From an uncultured Poribacteria bacterium (GTDB lineage: Bacteria; Poribacteria; WGA-4E; WGA-3G): DNA of 64,000 nt. Shown here piece by piece: positions 1 to 8,917 of this stretch. Both the position numbers and the translations under genes were made by a program. The stretch lies in assembly GCA_951812525.1 (NCBI GenBank), contig OX638316.1, positions 4,520,506-4,584,505 on the forward strand, in the 5' to 3' direction. The notes under the pieces were generated by a model that was not told the DNA's origin, made no database searches, and saw only the letters and a list, made by a program, of their open reading frames with translations. Numbering within the stretch: the stretch's first letter is position 1; every line of letters starts with the position of its first letter.

Positions 1-885
1 ATCTACCGACTTCTCAACAAATCCGCTTTCGACCTGCGCGATAAACGGGTTATCGATTTTCAACGTACCGCCACAAACCGCTTTTCTATTTCAATAAGAG
101 GGCAAGAAGAGGTTGTCTGCACAAAGGGGTACGATAATATATGGGAGTTGCAAACGCCAACAGGAAAAATAAAGACAGATGCGAAAGCGGTGGACGACTT
201 GCTTTTTGGTGTAGACTCACTTGAAGCCGTCGTATTTGTTGAATCTCCTGTCGGAAACTTGACATCATACGGGTTAGCAGCACCTTCAATGAAGGTTGCC
301 TTCACACAAAAAGGTGAAGACAAACCAGTGATTCTGCTTATCGGAGATTCGGCGGAAGATGAAACCGTCTATGTTAAATCTGAATATTCACCGCAAGTTG
401 CCCGTGTTGAACGTGCTCTCATTGACAAGATTGCCTTAGGTGCAGGATGGTTGCGAGATAAACAGGTTCTCAATTTTCATATTGATGACGCAATTCGGCT
501 CACTTTACGCGGTGAGGATGTAGATTCTCTTACATGCCAACGCCTTGGGACGAATTGGCGACTCACTGCTCCGGTGAAAGAGGAGGCAAACAACGCAGAA
601 GTAAACGCTATTATCTATGAACTCGATAACCTAACAGCGGACATATTTGTGGGGAACACCTCTGCCCTTACGGATAGTATTACGGGTTTTAATAATCCGG
701 ATGTGCTGCTTACCGTCGAACTACGTGATCAGAAAGTATATACCCTGCAAGTTGGCAAAAAAGAAGCATCTGGACGTTTTTATGCAAGACTTCAGCACGA
801 ACCAGATTCAATTTTTCTGCTTAATGCAGAACTCGTTCCAAAACTGAAAACAACACTCACACTGTTTCGGACACCGAAACAGTAA
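1..885 (+). CDS. DUF4340-type protein, 5' end outside window
   Basis: The frame is open from the first base, so the gene starts upstream of the window; about 294 residues are visible. The opening residues (FDLRDKRVIDF) and the repeated blocks of short beta-strands (for example WELQTPTGKIKTDAKAVDDLL) fit the DUF4340 family, whose members often sit beside gliding/ABC-type auxiliary transport genes. An internal TTG at 148 could be mistaken for a start, but the similarity to the family begins before it. No signal peptide can be judged because the N-terminus is missing. Function is unknown. The next gene is 110 bp downstream, past a dispersed intergenic repeat, so co-transcription is uncertain. 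Confidence 0.7.
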   Translation: MYRLLNKSAFDLRDKRVIDFQRTATNRFSISIRGQEEVVCTKGYDNIWELQTPTGKIKTDAKAVDDLLFGVDSLEAVVFVESPVGNLTSYGLAAPSMKVAFTQKGEDKPVILLIGDSAEDETVYVKSEYSPQVARVERALIDKIALGAGWLRDKQVLNFHIDDAIRLTLRGEDVDSLTCQRLGTNWRLTAPVKEEANNAEVNAIIYELDNLTADIFVGNTSALTDSITGFNNPDVLLTVELRDQKVYTLQVGKKEASGRFYARLQHEPDSIFLLNAELVPKLKTTLTLFRTPKQ

Positions 886-890
886 GTAGT

Positions 891-931
891 GGCTGTCAAC
901 TATCGGCTATCAGTATTCAGTCAAGAGATTG
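891..931. repeat. dispersed intergenic repeat, copy 1
   Basis: The sequence GGCTGTCAACTATCGGCTATCAG followed by TATTCAGTCAAG resembles stretches at about 4070-4105, 12148-12180 and 16484-16510, all between genes. It has no coding frame of note. The function is unknown; it may be a small repetitive element spread through the genome. Confidence 0.5.
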
Positions 932-995
932 CTTTGTTAGAGATGGCATGTTGGTGATTGCCGACCACTGATGTCTATCCGAGTGATTTAATGTT

Positions 996-2237
996 ATGCA
1001 GACGTACATTATCGCAACTGCTTATTTCCTTTTTTTCCTTGAACTCCTAATCATTAGCCGATCCTTTTGGTACGCGCGGCGCGAACGCAATACGCAGAGA
1101 CCGGCTTACACCCCAAAGGTGGCGGTTATCGCACCTCATTATGGTTGGGATGCTGACACAGTGGAACATGTCAAAGGGCTGTTGCATCAAGACTATGCGG
1201 GTGTGTACGAAGTGTTCTTTGTGACCCACCAAAATGCGGATTCAGGGCATGATGTTTCTTATCCACACCTATGCGAAATTGCGGAACCGCATCCGAATGT
1301 CCATGTTCTATTAGCACCGAACATCATTGAAAACGAGCTTCCACGTTCGCAAAAAGTGCAGAACTTGCTGACGGTGATAGAACAACTGCAAGGCGATATT
1401 GAAGTTATTGCGTTTGTGGATGCGGATGTTGCTATCCAAGACGATTGGTTAACGTTGCTTGTCAACCCACTCCAAGAACCAGATATAGGAACGACAGTCG
1501 GTGGACGGTTCTATTTTCCTCAGACCTGGAATATCGCATCTCTTGTGGAATCGATATGGGTAAACTTTCAGATGAGTGCCCAAGGTGATCACCCACACAC
1601 GATGGTGTGGGGCGGTTCTAATGCATTTCGACGTGAGATGCTCGAAAAAGCCCAAATCCTTGAACGTTGGGAAGAGGCGACAATTGAAGACCTCAACACA
1701 ACGCTTGCGATGCGGGACGTTAAACAGAAAATTCATTTTGTTCCAGACTGTGTAGCTATTACGCGGACGGCTAATCGGACCTGGCGCCAGATCGTGGAAT
1801 TTACAAACCGTCAGATGATTATGACCTTTCACATGGGACTCTGGCGGCAATGGTTAGCGATTCTGATAGTGTTTTTACCGAAAGGTATCTGCGTGTTTGG
1901 ATCGATTCCGTTTCTATTTTATAGGAGAGAGTTGCTACCGATTGTCTTTATTCCGTTTTTGGAGGCATTCAGCTATCGGCTCTACTCGAAAAACTTACCG
2001 CGCTGGCTCCGAGAGATACCTAAGGTCCAGCAGTCGATTAGTTTAACCTCCTACGTCACTTCAGTCTCACTATTCCTGGCGGGTCTCAACGCCGTGTATG
2101 CTGTATTCCAACGTAAAATCACCTGGGGCGGGGTGCGATATGAGATTTTGTCTGCGACAAAATGTAGAGTTTTAGGTAGAATCAAGCCAAAACGGAAAAA
2201 TGGTGGCGAAGAGACGACTGCAGATAAGGATTCATAA
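996..2237 (+). CDS. GT2-type glycosyltransferase, ceramide-glucosyltransferase-like
   Basis: The product (413 aa) is a probable membrane-bound processive-type glycosyltransferase. An N-terminal hydrophobic helix (about residues 3-22) is followed by a GT-A fold beginning VAVIAPHYG. The metal-binding motif DADV is near residue 142, an EDLNTT segment matches the third conserved acidic site, and an RQM motif after it replaces the usual Q/RxxRW. Two or three hydrophobic segments near the C-terminus (about 285-315 and 345-370) would anchor it. This order is that of the GT21/HpnI-like branch, which transfers a sugar to a lipid, but the acceptor cannot be read from the sequence. The start ATG has only a weak ribosome site, and an out-of-frame ATG lies 5 bp upstream. 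Confidence 0.75.
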   Translation: MQTYIIATAYFLFFLELLIISRSFWYARRERNTQRPAYTPKVAVIAPHYGWDADTVEHVKGLLHQDYAGVYEVFFVTHQNADSGHDVSYPHLCEIAEPHPNVHVLLAPNIIENELPRSQKVQNLLTVIEQLQGDIEVIAFVDADVAIQDDWLTLLVNPLQEPDIGTTVGGRFYFPQTWNIASLVESIWVNFQMSAQGDHPHTMVWGGSNAFRREMLEKAQILERWEEATIEDLNTTLAMRDVKQKIHFVPDCVAITRTANRTWRQIVEFTNRQMIMTFHMGLWRQWLAILIVFLPKGICVFGSIPFLFYRRELLPIVFIPFLEAFSYRLYSKNLPRWLREIPKVQQSISLTSYVTSVSLFLAGLNAVYAVFQRKITWGGVRYEILSATKCRVLGRIKPKRKNGGEETTADKDS

Positions 2238-2355
2238 CTGACAAACGTGATCTCGCTGCTGTTAGACGCACACTGTGAAAACGCTTGTTTTTTTTTTGAA
2301 AATGTGGCATAGTATTTTTCAAGAAAACCCGTTATATTTATAAGAGGAGCAAAAA

Positions 2356-2769
2356 ATGGGTTCAGAAAAAATTAACAAACCAGAAAAAGAATGGAAAGAA
2401 CAACTTACACCGGAAGAATATCAGGTGACCCGGAAGAAAGGGACGGAACGCGCCTTTACGGGGAAATACCACGATTGCAAAGAGGAAGGAACCTATCACT
2501 GTATCTGCTGCGGAAGCCCACTCTTTAGTTCTGACACGAAATATGACTCTGGAACAGGGTGGCCGAGCTTTTGGGAATCTCTCTCGTCCGACTCGGTTGA
2601 GACGAAATCAGATTTCAGCATATTTTTCATGCCGCGCACCGAAGTGGTCTGTAGCCGATGCGATGCACATCTTGGTCACGTCTTCAACGACGGACCGGCA
2701 CCGACCGGTAAGCGTTATTGCCTGAATTCCGCGGCACTCACACTGGTAAAACCAGAAGATGAATCCTAA
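2356..2769 (+). CDS. msrB: peptide-methionine (R)-S-oxide reductase
   Basis: MsrB repairs oxidised methionine (R-sulfoxide) in proteins using thioredoxin. The 137-aa length is standard. Two Cys pairs for structural zinc are present (YHCICCG and [12 protein letters not shown]). The substrate-site motif GTGWPSF and the catalytic Cys in RYCLNSAAL are also present. The start ATG is preceded by GAGGAG at good spacing. The protein has no signal peptide, so it should be cytosolic. It stands alone between a glycosyltransferase and a radical SAM gene, with a repeat-bearing gap on its 3' side. Confidence 0.95.
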   Translation: MGSEKINKPEKEWKEQLTPEEYQVTRKKGTERAFTGKYHDCKEEGTYHCICCGSPLFSSDTKYDSGTGWPSFWESLSSDSVETKSDFSIFFMPRTEVVCSRCDAHLGHVFNDGPAPTGKRYCLNSAALTLVKPEDES

Positions 2770-2829
2770 AACGGCAGTCAGCCGTCAGCAATTAGCCAGA
2801 GGAATCTGAAAACTGACAGCCAATAGTCA
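2770..2829. repeat. intergenic repeat with CAGTCAGCCGTCAGCAATTAG
   Basis: This gap carries two arms, a GTCAGCCGTCAGC block and further on AAACTGACAGCCAATAGTC, which is roughly the reverse complement of the first. It is related to the dispersed repeat seen at 891 and 12148. The arms could pair in RNA and act as a weak transcript end. Confidence 0.4.
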
Positions 2830-2847
2830 CAATATAAAGGAGAATTG

Positions 2848-4068
2848 ATGGCACTACGTAGTAGAATTTCACCACGATTTTTTGTCAACGAACTTGCCAG
2901 TGCTATGTCGGAAGATTGGGATACTTCCAGCAAGTTCGTGCGTTACCAACTCGCTAAGGAAAGTTTCAACTTACGACACCCGCTCGGTGCAAAACACGGC
3001 AAAGGCGATGCCATCCAACTGGTCAGCCTCCGTATTACCGATATGTGTAACCTCCGTTGCCACTCGTGTGGACAATGGGGTGATAACGGTTACCTGCTCG
3101 GTAAATCTATGAAAGAACTCAAACAGCGCGAGGTTCCAGTTGAAGTCTATAAAGACCTTGTGGATCAGGTTGTAGATGCAGGCTGGTCCCCGGTGTGGTA
3201 CATTTGGGGCGGCGAACCGATGCTTTATCCCCACATCATCGAATTGATGCACTACATCAAAGACCGTGGAATGCCGATATCACTGGTTAGTAACGCGACA
3301 CATATTGCCAGACGCGCCGACGACATTTTGGAAACATGCAAAATTGTCTACTTGAGTGTTGATGGACCGAATGAGGAAATTCACAACACACAACGTCCCG
3401 GTTTAACCGCAAACTACGACAATTTCAAAGATGTCAAGGCTGCGTTAGAAATACTCAGTGCAGAAAAAGAGAAACGGAACACAAAGTTTCCCTACATTAT
3501 TCCACTGAGCTGCGTTACGATGTATAATATTGATGTTGTTGTTGATCTCTATAAGTTCACGAGTCAATACGCTGACGCGCAGATTTTCTACCTGACATGG
3601 TGGATAGACTCCGAATCGGCACAGGAACATACAGAAGATTTTGAGAGCCGTTTCGGTTTCAAGCCACAAACACATTACGGGTGGATAGGAACATGGAAGG
3701 ACTTCGACCACGGCACCATTTTGGATCGCTTTGAAGAGATGGAGAATCTTTCCAACAAAGCACAGCGCTGCCCACCTATTATGATGCCAAGATTAAACAC
3801 GCGTGGCGAAATTCAAAGTTATTATACGGATCATCAGCAGACCTTCGGATATAACCAGTGTGTCAGCATCTTTATGACGATGGAAATTGATAGCAACGGT
3901 GACGTTAGCCTCTGCCGCGACTATCACGACTACATCATCGGCAACATCAAAACGGACAAGGTTGTCGATATGTGGAACAACCAGAAAGCGATGAAGTTCC
4001 GGAAGTCTGTGAGTGATGATGGACCTATGCCTGTGTGCCGCCGATGTTGCGGATTGATGGGATATTAG
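2848..4068 (+). CDS. radical SAM protein with SPASM domain
   Basis: The 406-aa protein has the radical SAM CxxxCxxC motif in CNLRCHSCGQWG (near residue 63), which binds the 4Fe-4S cluster that cleaves S-adenosylmethionine. A GGEPML segment follows. The C-terminus is a SPASM region with cysteines in NQCVSIF, VSLCRDY and PVCRRCCG that would hold auxiliary clusters. Such enzymes modify peptides or install formylglycine, but the motif spacing here is not that of a classic anaerobic sulfatase maturase. The start was set at ATG 2848 because AAAGGAGA sits just upstream; a TTG directly before it is less likely. No precursor peptide gene was seen next to it, so the substrate is unknown. Confidence 0.85.
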   Translation: MALRSRISPRFFVNELASAMSEDWDTSSKFVRYQLAKESFNLRHPLGAKHGKGDAIQLVSLRITDMCNLRCHSCGQWGDNGYLLGKSMKELKQREVPVEVYKDLVDQVVDAGWSPVWYIWGGEPMLYPHIIELMHYIKDRGMPISLVSNATHIARRADDILETCKIVYLSVDGPNEEIHNTQRPGLTANYDNFKDVKAALEILSAEKEKRNTKFPYIIPLSCVTMYNIDVVVDLYKFTSQYADAQIFYLTWWIDSESAQEHTEDFESRFGFKPQTHYGWIGTWKDFDHGTILDRFEEMENLSNKAQRCPPIMMPRLNTRGEIQSYYTDHQQTFGYNQCVSIFMTMEIDSNGDVSLCRDYHDYIIGNIKTDKVVDMWNNQKAMKFRKSVSDDGPMPVCRRCCGLMGY

Positions 4069-4297
4069 TGGTTGTCGGTTGTCAACTTTCAGTTTTCAGT
4101 TAAGAAAGGTACTACAACATCTACCCGTACTTGCTGTCCGCTGGCGGAGATATTTTTCAGAAACATCTTTATTGATAATAGATAATATTAGACTTACGCA
4201 AAATTGGAATGTCCACTGATGAAAGGGTGACAAGGTTAGGAAACCTGGTTAGCAAGGTCTGGGGCGGCGTAGGTCCTGAATATATTGGAGAAACTCT
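4069..4297. other. intergenic, dispersed repeat then unassigned
   Basis: The first 40 bases (GGTTGTCGGTTGTCAAC then TTTCAGTTTTCAGTTAAG) belong to the same loose repeat family as 891-931. No other feature was recognised before the ribosome site of the next gene. Confidence 0.4.
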
Positions 4298-5161
4298 ATG
4301 AAAATAGGATTACGTATTCCCGGTACAGCCCGTCAACTGTCTTTTGCAGATTTCTGTAAATGGTGTGCAGATAATGGGTTTGAAGCCGTTGATATCGGAG
4401 AAACCACCCCGGAAATTGTCCAAACCGCCAGAGATGCAGGTCTCGTCATTGGCACTGCGGATCTCCCCGGTGTCAGCGACCTCCTGAGTCCTAAAAAATC
4501 CAAGCAGAAATCTGGTGCCGCAGCAGCAAAAGCGGCTATAGAAGCCGCCGCTGACAACGACGTTCATATCATGTTCTGCGTCTTTGTGCCGGGAGATGCG
4601 AGCCTCGGTCGTGCAAAAAACTTTGAGATTTGGAAAGATACCATCCCACCGATCGCTGAGTTTGCCGCGTCCAAAGGCGTGACTATTGCCGTTGAGGGTT
4701 GGCCCGGTCCCGGACCTGCGTATCCCGCTCTCGGTTGCACTCCTGAGATGTGGCGTGCGATGTTCGAGGCGTGCCCCTCACCGGGTTTAGGACTTAACTA
4801 CGACCCATCACATCTCGTCAGAATCGGTATTGACTATCTTCGGGCTCTCAACGAATTCGCACCGTATGTTAAACACGTACATGGAAAAGACACGGACTTC
4901 GATGAAGAGGCACTCTATTTGCACGGGAATTTGGGACCGAGCTTCGGTGATGCTCGCGGCTTTGGTGAAGATTGGTGGCGGTACACCATTCCGGGTGATG
5001 GTATTGTGGACTGGCTGAAAGTGGTACAACGCTTAGAGGACGAAAATTTCGACGGCATTGTGAGTGTGGAACTTGAAGATTATCGTTATTGGCAAACATG
5101 GGAATCAGAATCTGAAGGTTTGCGCCGCTCACGCGAATTTCTCGCACAGCATGTGCGGTAA
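4298..5161 (+). CDS. sugar phosphate isomerase/epimerase, TIM barrel
   Basis: The 287-aa product belongs to the xylose-isomerase-like TIM-barrel family (AP endonuclease 2 superfamily). Visible marks are the N-terminal strand ending FEAVDIGE, the central VEGWPGP strand, the LNYDPSHLV strand with its metal-binding Asp/His, the KHVHGKDTD strand, and a C-terminal VSVELEDY strand with the last conserved Glu. Metal-binding Glu, Asp and His residues are therefore present. Members act on sugars, inositols or related acids; the exact substrate cannot be told. GGAGAA precedes the ATG. The PhyH gene 69 bp downstream on the same strand may be co-transcribed, a pairing that suggests a catabolic role. Confidence 0.85.
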   Translation: MKIGLRIPGTARQLSFADFCKWCADNGFEAVDIGETTPEIVQTARDAGLVIGTADLPGVSDLLSPKKSKQKSGAAAAKAAIEAAADNDVHIMFCVFVPGDASLGRAKNFEIWKDTIPPIAEFAASKGVTIAVEGWPGPGPAYPALGCTPEMWRAMFEACPSPGLGLNYDPSHLVRIGIDYLRALNEFAPYVKHVHGKDTDFDEEALYLHGNLGPSFGDARGFGEDWWRYTIPGDGIVDWLKVVQRLEDENFDGIVSVELEDYRYWQTWESESEGLRRSREFLAQHVR

Positions 5162-5230
5162 CGATTCAGCGTTTGTGTAGGCGCGTCCGACTATCAAAAA
5201 AAGACAACTGCGCAACTAAGGAGGATTACC

Positions 5231-6160
5231 ATGAAGGAACTTCTTAATATGGGCATGACATCTTCACCTGAGAAGTACCTTGCCCACCTCATTACAGAAG
5301 AGGAACGCACGTTTTTTGAAGAGCAAGGTTATCTGTACATTCCGAACGCACTCTCTACAGAGATGCGCGAACAACTGGTAAATGTTGTAGACACCTTACA
5401 CAACAAAGCCCTCGCTAGTGGCAGAGCGAAGCCCGATTCGCAGTGGGGTTGGTCAGATTTCTTAGGCGCTGATGATGCGCTCTTAAATCTCGTCGATCTG
5501 CCGACGACGTTGCCGAAAGTGTGGGGCATCCTAGGATGGAATATCTATCTATACCACGCGCACATGCACGTAAAACCGCCAGCACCGGCGGAAGCCGAAG
5601 AAGGCGAAGGTTGGCTGGAGTGGCACCAAGACAGTGGGCGCGTTAACATTGAATTGGAAACTGATCCACGTCCGCGTTTGTCGCTGAAAGTGGCGTATTT
5701 TTTGACAGATGTCTCTGAACCTGGACGTGGAAACTTCTACATCCGCCCGGGCAGCCATATCAAGTCAGATATGTCCGTCCCATTAGCCGAAATTGCCCGA
5801 GATCCGCGTGAAGCGACTGCGGACGATGTCCCTGACGATGCTATGCCGGTCTGCGTAGAGCCTGGAACGGCTGTTCTGTTCGATAGACGGCTCTGGCACT
5901 CCCGGAGTCCGAACCACTCTCAAATGACTCGGAAGGCACTCTTCTACGGTTACGGCTATCGCTGGATTCGTCCTAAAGACGAAATGTCGGTTGAACCTCT
6001 CTACGAACGCTGCGATCCGATTCGTCGGCAGTTGCTGGGGGCAGCCACCAGAAATAATGGACGCTACGTTCCGTCCGAAGAAGACGTACCGCTCCGTGGG
6101 TGGCTCATTGACAATCTCGGTGACAACCCGGCTTATGCAATGGGACCGCGACACGCTTAG
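5231..6160 (+). CDS. phytanoyl-CoA dioxygenase (PhyH) family protein
   Basis: This is a 309-aa Fe(II)/2-oxoglutarate dioxygenase of the PhyH family. It has the iron-binding HxD in EWHQDSGR (near residue 133), the distal His in RRLWHSRSPN (near residue 222), and nearby Arg residues suited to hold 2-oxoglutarate. It would hydroxylate an unknown small molecule or side chain in the cytosol. A strong AAGGAGG site precedes the ATG. A clear terminator follows, so the transcript that may begin at the isomerase gene ends here. A second, more divergent PhyH protein is on the other strand at 11348-12070. Confidence 0.88.
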   Translation: MKELLNMGMTSSPEKYLAHLITEEERTFFEEQGYLYIPNALSTEMREQLVNVVDTLHNKALASGRAKPDSQWGWSDFLGADDALLNLVDLPTTLPKVWGILGWNIYLYHAHMHVKPPAPAEAEEGEGWLEWHQDSGRVNIELETDPRPRLSLKVAYFLTDVSEPGRGNFYIRPGSHIKSDMSVPLAEIARDPREATADDVPDDAMPVCVEPGTAVLFDRRLWHSRSPNHSQMTRKALFYGYGYRWIRPKDEMSVEPLYERCDPIRRQLLGAATRNNGRYVPSEEDVPLRGWLIDNLGDNPAYAMGPRHA

Positions 6161-6173
6161 TCTCTGAGTTCTC

Positions 6174-6205
6174 AAGGCGAGGTCGAGTACCTCGCCTTTT
6201 TCTTT
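6174..6205 (+). terminator. rho-independent terminator
   Basis: A 9-bp perfect stem AAGGCGAGG / CCTCGCCTT with a 7-base loop is followed directly by a T-rich run. It lies 14 bases after the PhyH stop codon. Confidence 0.9.
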
Positions 6206-6306
6206 TCAAGATGTGAGGCTCGACTTGATTATTTCTGAATTTCTGGGTATAATTAATATAGATATTTTAAGGATAAAAATTGCACGTTTTCACAATGGAG
6301 GAAGAA

Positions 6307-7233
6307 GTGGCTAGAAAAAAAATCAGTGTTATCGGTGCAGGGAACGTCGGTGCAACAGCGGCGTTTCTGATTGCACAAAAACAACTTGGAGATGTCGTCC
6401 TAATAGACATCGTTGATGGTGTTCCGCAAGGCAAGGCATTGGACATGGCACAAATGGGTCCGGTAGAATTGTTTGATGCCGCGGTTGATGGAGACCTAGA
6501 TTACGGTGCAACGGCAGGCTCCGATTTAGTAATTATTACATCAGGATCCCCACGTAAACCGGGGATGACGCGCGAAGATCTGTTGCATACGAATGCTAAT
6601 ATTGTCGGCAGTGTCACAGAAAACGTCGTGAAACAGTCGCCAGATTGTATTATCATGATGCTCACGAATCCGTTGGACATCATGACATATCATGCGTGGA
6701 AGGTCTCAGGGTTTCCTTCACACCGCGTTGTGGGACAGGCGGGGGTGTTGGACTCGGCAAGATTCCGCTATTTCATATCTCTTGAACTCGGCGTATCTGT
6801 AGAGGATATTCATGCCCTCGTCCTCGGTGGGCATGGCGATACGATGGTTCCACTCCCACGTTATACGACTGTCAACGGTATCCCGATTCCACAACTCATA
6901 CCGGAAGATCGCATTGAAGCGATGGCACAGCGCACTCGCGATGGCGGTGCTGAGATCGTTAACCTTCTCAAAACGAGTGGCTATTATGCTGCGGGTGCCT
7001 CATTAGCACAGATGGCAGAGGCTATCATCCTTGACAAGAAACGTCTGCTGCCCTGCTCGGCACACCTCACCGGTCAATACGGCATTGATGATCTTTATAC
7101 CGGGGTTCCCATCAAACTCGGCGGAAACGGTGTTGAAGAGATTATCGAAATTGAATTAACTGAGGACGAACTCGGTTTCTTACAGCATTCGGCACAAACT
7201 TATCGGGAAGGCATTGCGTTGTTAGGATATTAG
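6307..7233 (+). CDS. mdh: malate dehydrogenase
   Basis: This NAD-dependent enzyme interconverts malate and oxaloacetate. The protein (308 aa from this start) opens with the Rossmann motif ISVIGAGNVGATAA. SPRKPGMTREDLL carries the Arg residues that select malate over lactate, and the TNPLD strand and the catalytic His in LGGHGDTMVPL are present. It belongs to the LDH-like MDH type. The GTG start was chosen because GGAGG sits 5 bases before it and the family usually begins a few residues before ISVIGAG. An ATG at 6295 and a TTG at 6280 (behind AAGGA) are possible alternatives that add 4 or 9 residues. The gene follows a terminator, so it has its own promoter. Confidence 0.93.
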   Translation: MARKKISVIGAGNVGATAAFLIAQKQLGDVVLIDIVDGVPQGKALDMAQMGPVELFDAAVDGDLDYGATAGSDLVIITSGSPRKPGMTREDLLHTNANIVGSVTENVVKQSPDCIIMMLTNPLDIMTYHAWKVSGFPSHRVVGQAGVLDSARFRYFISLELGVSVEDIHALVLGGHGDTMVPLPRYTTVNGIPIPQLIPEDRIEAMAQRTRDGGAEIVNLLKTSGYYAAGASLAQMAEAIILDKKRLLPCSAHLTGQYGIDDLYTGVPIKLGGNGVEEIIEIELTEDELGFLQHSAQTYREGIALLGY

Positions 7234-7346
7234 GCAGCACCACAAACTTGTCTTCGTGTCGAGATCATATTATTCAAGCTGCTACCTGATAACAGAGTAG
7301 GGGTAGGTTACCGTACTTGCCCCTCTACTCCCTCAAAAGTGCTTTA

Positions 7347-8819
7347 ATGTTAAGCTATCTTACAATCGCAAAGTACTTGAACGGAATTCGCTGTTTCAAA
7401 CGACTTTGGTATGAAGAACACAATCCAGAAACAGCAGCACCTGCCTCTCTGTACCAACAACGACTTTTCGATCAACGTGCAGAAGTAAAAAATCACGCCT
7501 ACCACCAGTTTCCAGATGGTATACATATCGATACTGATAATCCTGAGCTTGCAGTGCAAGAAACGGAAAACGCTATACGTCGTGGCGAACCGTGTCTGTT
7601 TGAAGCGGCTTTTCGCCTGAACGATATTTTTGTTCGCTGTGATATTATTCAGAAGGACAAAGACGGATGGCGAATTATTGAGGTCCGCGTATCAAAAAGA
7701 GTGAAAAAAGAATACTACCTTAGTTTAGCTTTACTAAAGTATGTATTAGATGAACAAGGCATACCTGTCTCTGCTACCCAATTGCTGCTTCTAAACGGTG
7801 AATGTGTTTACCCAGACCTATCTAATCTGTTCGTTATTGAAGACGTAACGGATACGGTCAGTCTGATACAGAAGAATGTCCGATACGATTTGCAGTCATT
7901 TGAAATGATCCTCAATAGAGAAATGGCTCCAAATATCCTAATCGGAAAAAATCTATGCAACCAGCCTCATGTATGCCCCTTTAAAGCACGTTGTTGGGAA
8001 GCCATCCCCAAAAATTCAGTTTTTACTATTCCGAGAATTCGAGACCCTGAAGCGACTGCCCTTGCAGAAAACGGCATTTTTCACCTACCCGACCTCCCAA
8101 ATGATTTTCCGTTGACCCCAACGCAAAATATTTACGTTAGCAGCGTCCTCACCAACAAACCGACAATTGACAAAGCAGCAATCCGGCAGGAATTGGCAAA
8201 TCTGCAATATCCAATTCACTTTCTCGACTTTGAAGCCGACAGGCCGGCAATTCCGAGGTTCAAGGGTTTCACACCATACCAAGAATTTCCGTTCCAGTAT
8301 AGTTGTCACGTACTCCACTCAGACGGCGAGCTTACGCATCACGAATACTTGCATACCGATCCAACCGATCCGAGGCAACCACTTGCGAAATCTCTGCTCA
8401 ATCATATTTTTGACCGTGGTTCTGTAGTCGTTTACAACGCCACTTTAGAACGCATGATACTTAAGAAATTAGCCGAATTTTTTCCCGAATATAACCGGGC
8501 ACTGCAATTAATTGGTAACAGGCTGTGGGATCAGATGGTGTTACTCAGAAAATATTACGAACATCCGGATTTTTGTGGTTCCAGATCTCTGAAGGTGGTG
8601 TTTCCGGTTTTGGTGCCTCAGCTTTCCTATAAAGATTTAGATATCCAAGAGGGTGCGGACGCACCAGCAGCGTGGAATATGATGCTAAATACCGATAACG
8701 AATCAGAGAAACAGATGTGGATTAAACATTTGCAAGCATACTGTAAAATGGATACACTTGCTATGGTTGAGATTCATAGGGTATTGCAAAAGCAAAGCAC
8801 CCATTACGCTGTAGAATAG
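7347..8819 (+). CDS. TM0106/DUF2779-like RecB-family nuclease
   Basis: The 490-aa protein has the layout of the TM0106 RecB-like nucleases. The N-terminus IAKYLNGIRCFKRLW carries the first cluster Cys. A PD-(D/E)xK core lies around VRCDII and IIEVRVSKRVKK. Three further cysteines in CNQPHVCPFKARCW would complete a 4Fe-4S cluster. The second half (from about residue 290, HFLDFEAD, to VVYNATLERMIL) looks like an RNase H-fold 3'-5' exonuclease domain of the DUF2779 type. The usual catalytic Lys of the ExK motif appears as Arg (EVR), although a Lys follows three residues later. No Shine-Dalgarno is evident; the start was set by family similarity. A nucleic-acid processing role is likely. Confidence 0.75.
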   Translation: MLSYLTIAKYLNGIRCFKRLWYEEHNPETAAPASLYQQRLFDQRAEVKNHAYHQFPDGIHIDTDNPELAVQETENAIRRGEPCLFEAAFRLNDIFVRCDIIQKDKDGWRIIEVRVSKRVKKEYYLSLALLKYVLDEQGIPVSATQLLLLNGECVYPDLSNLFVIEDVTDTVSLIQKNVRYDLQSFEMILNREMAPNILIGKNLCNQPHVCPFKARCWEAIPKNSVFTIPRIRDPEATALAENGIFHLPDLPNDFPLTPTQNIYVSSVLTNKPTIDKAAIRQELANLQYPIHFLDFEADRPAIPRFKGFTPYQEFPFQYSCHVLHSDGELTHHEYLHTDPTDPRQPLAKSLLNHIFDRGSVVVYNATLERMILKKLAEFFPEYNRALQLIGNRLWDQMVLLRKYYEHPDFCGSRSLKVVFPVLVPQLSYKDLDIQEGADAPAAWNMMLNTDNESEKQMWIKHLQAYCKMDTLAMVEIHRVLQKQSTHYAVE

Positions 8820-8861
8820 CGCGATGCGTGCTTTGTTAAGGTTCGCATGAGCATAGGTCAG

Positions 8862-8886
8862 GATCCAGAGATCCCTCCTACAGGAA
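8862..8886. repeat. short repeat, GAGATCCCTCCTACA type
   Basis: The 13-base core GATCCCTCCTACA recurs at 16531-16543 in another gap (AGATCCCTCCTACAAGAAG). A related stretch is found inside coding DNA at 29967 and 41785. It could be a small mobile or structural repeat. Confidence 0.4.
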
Positions 8887-8917
8887 AAGGAAACATTCAG
8901 ATTGTCAGTTTATTTTC

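Noticed and set aside
2848-4068. Radical SAM protein as an anaerobic sulfatase maturase or RiPP enzyme
   Set aside because: The motifs show only a generic SPASM layout, and no precursor peptide or sulfatase is adjacent.
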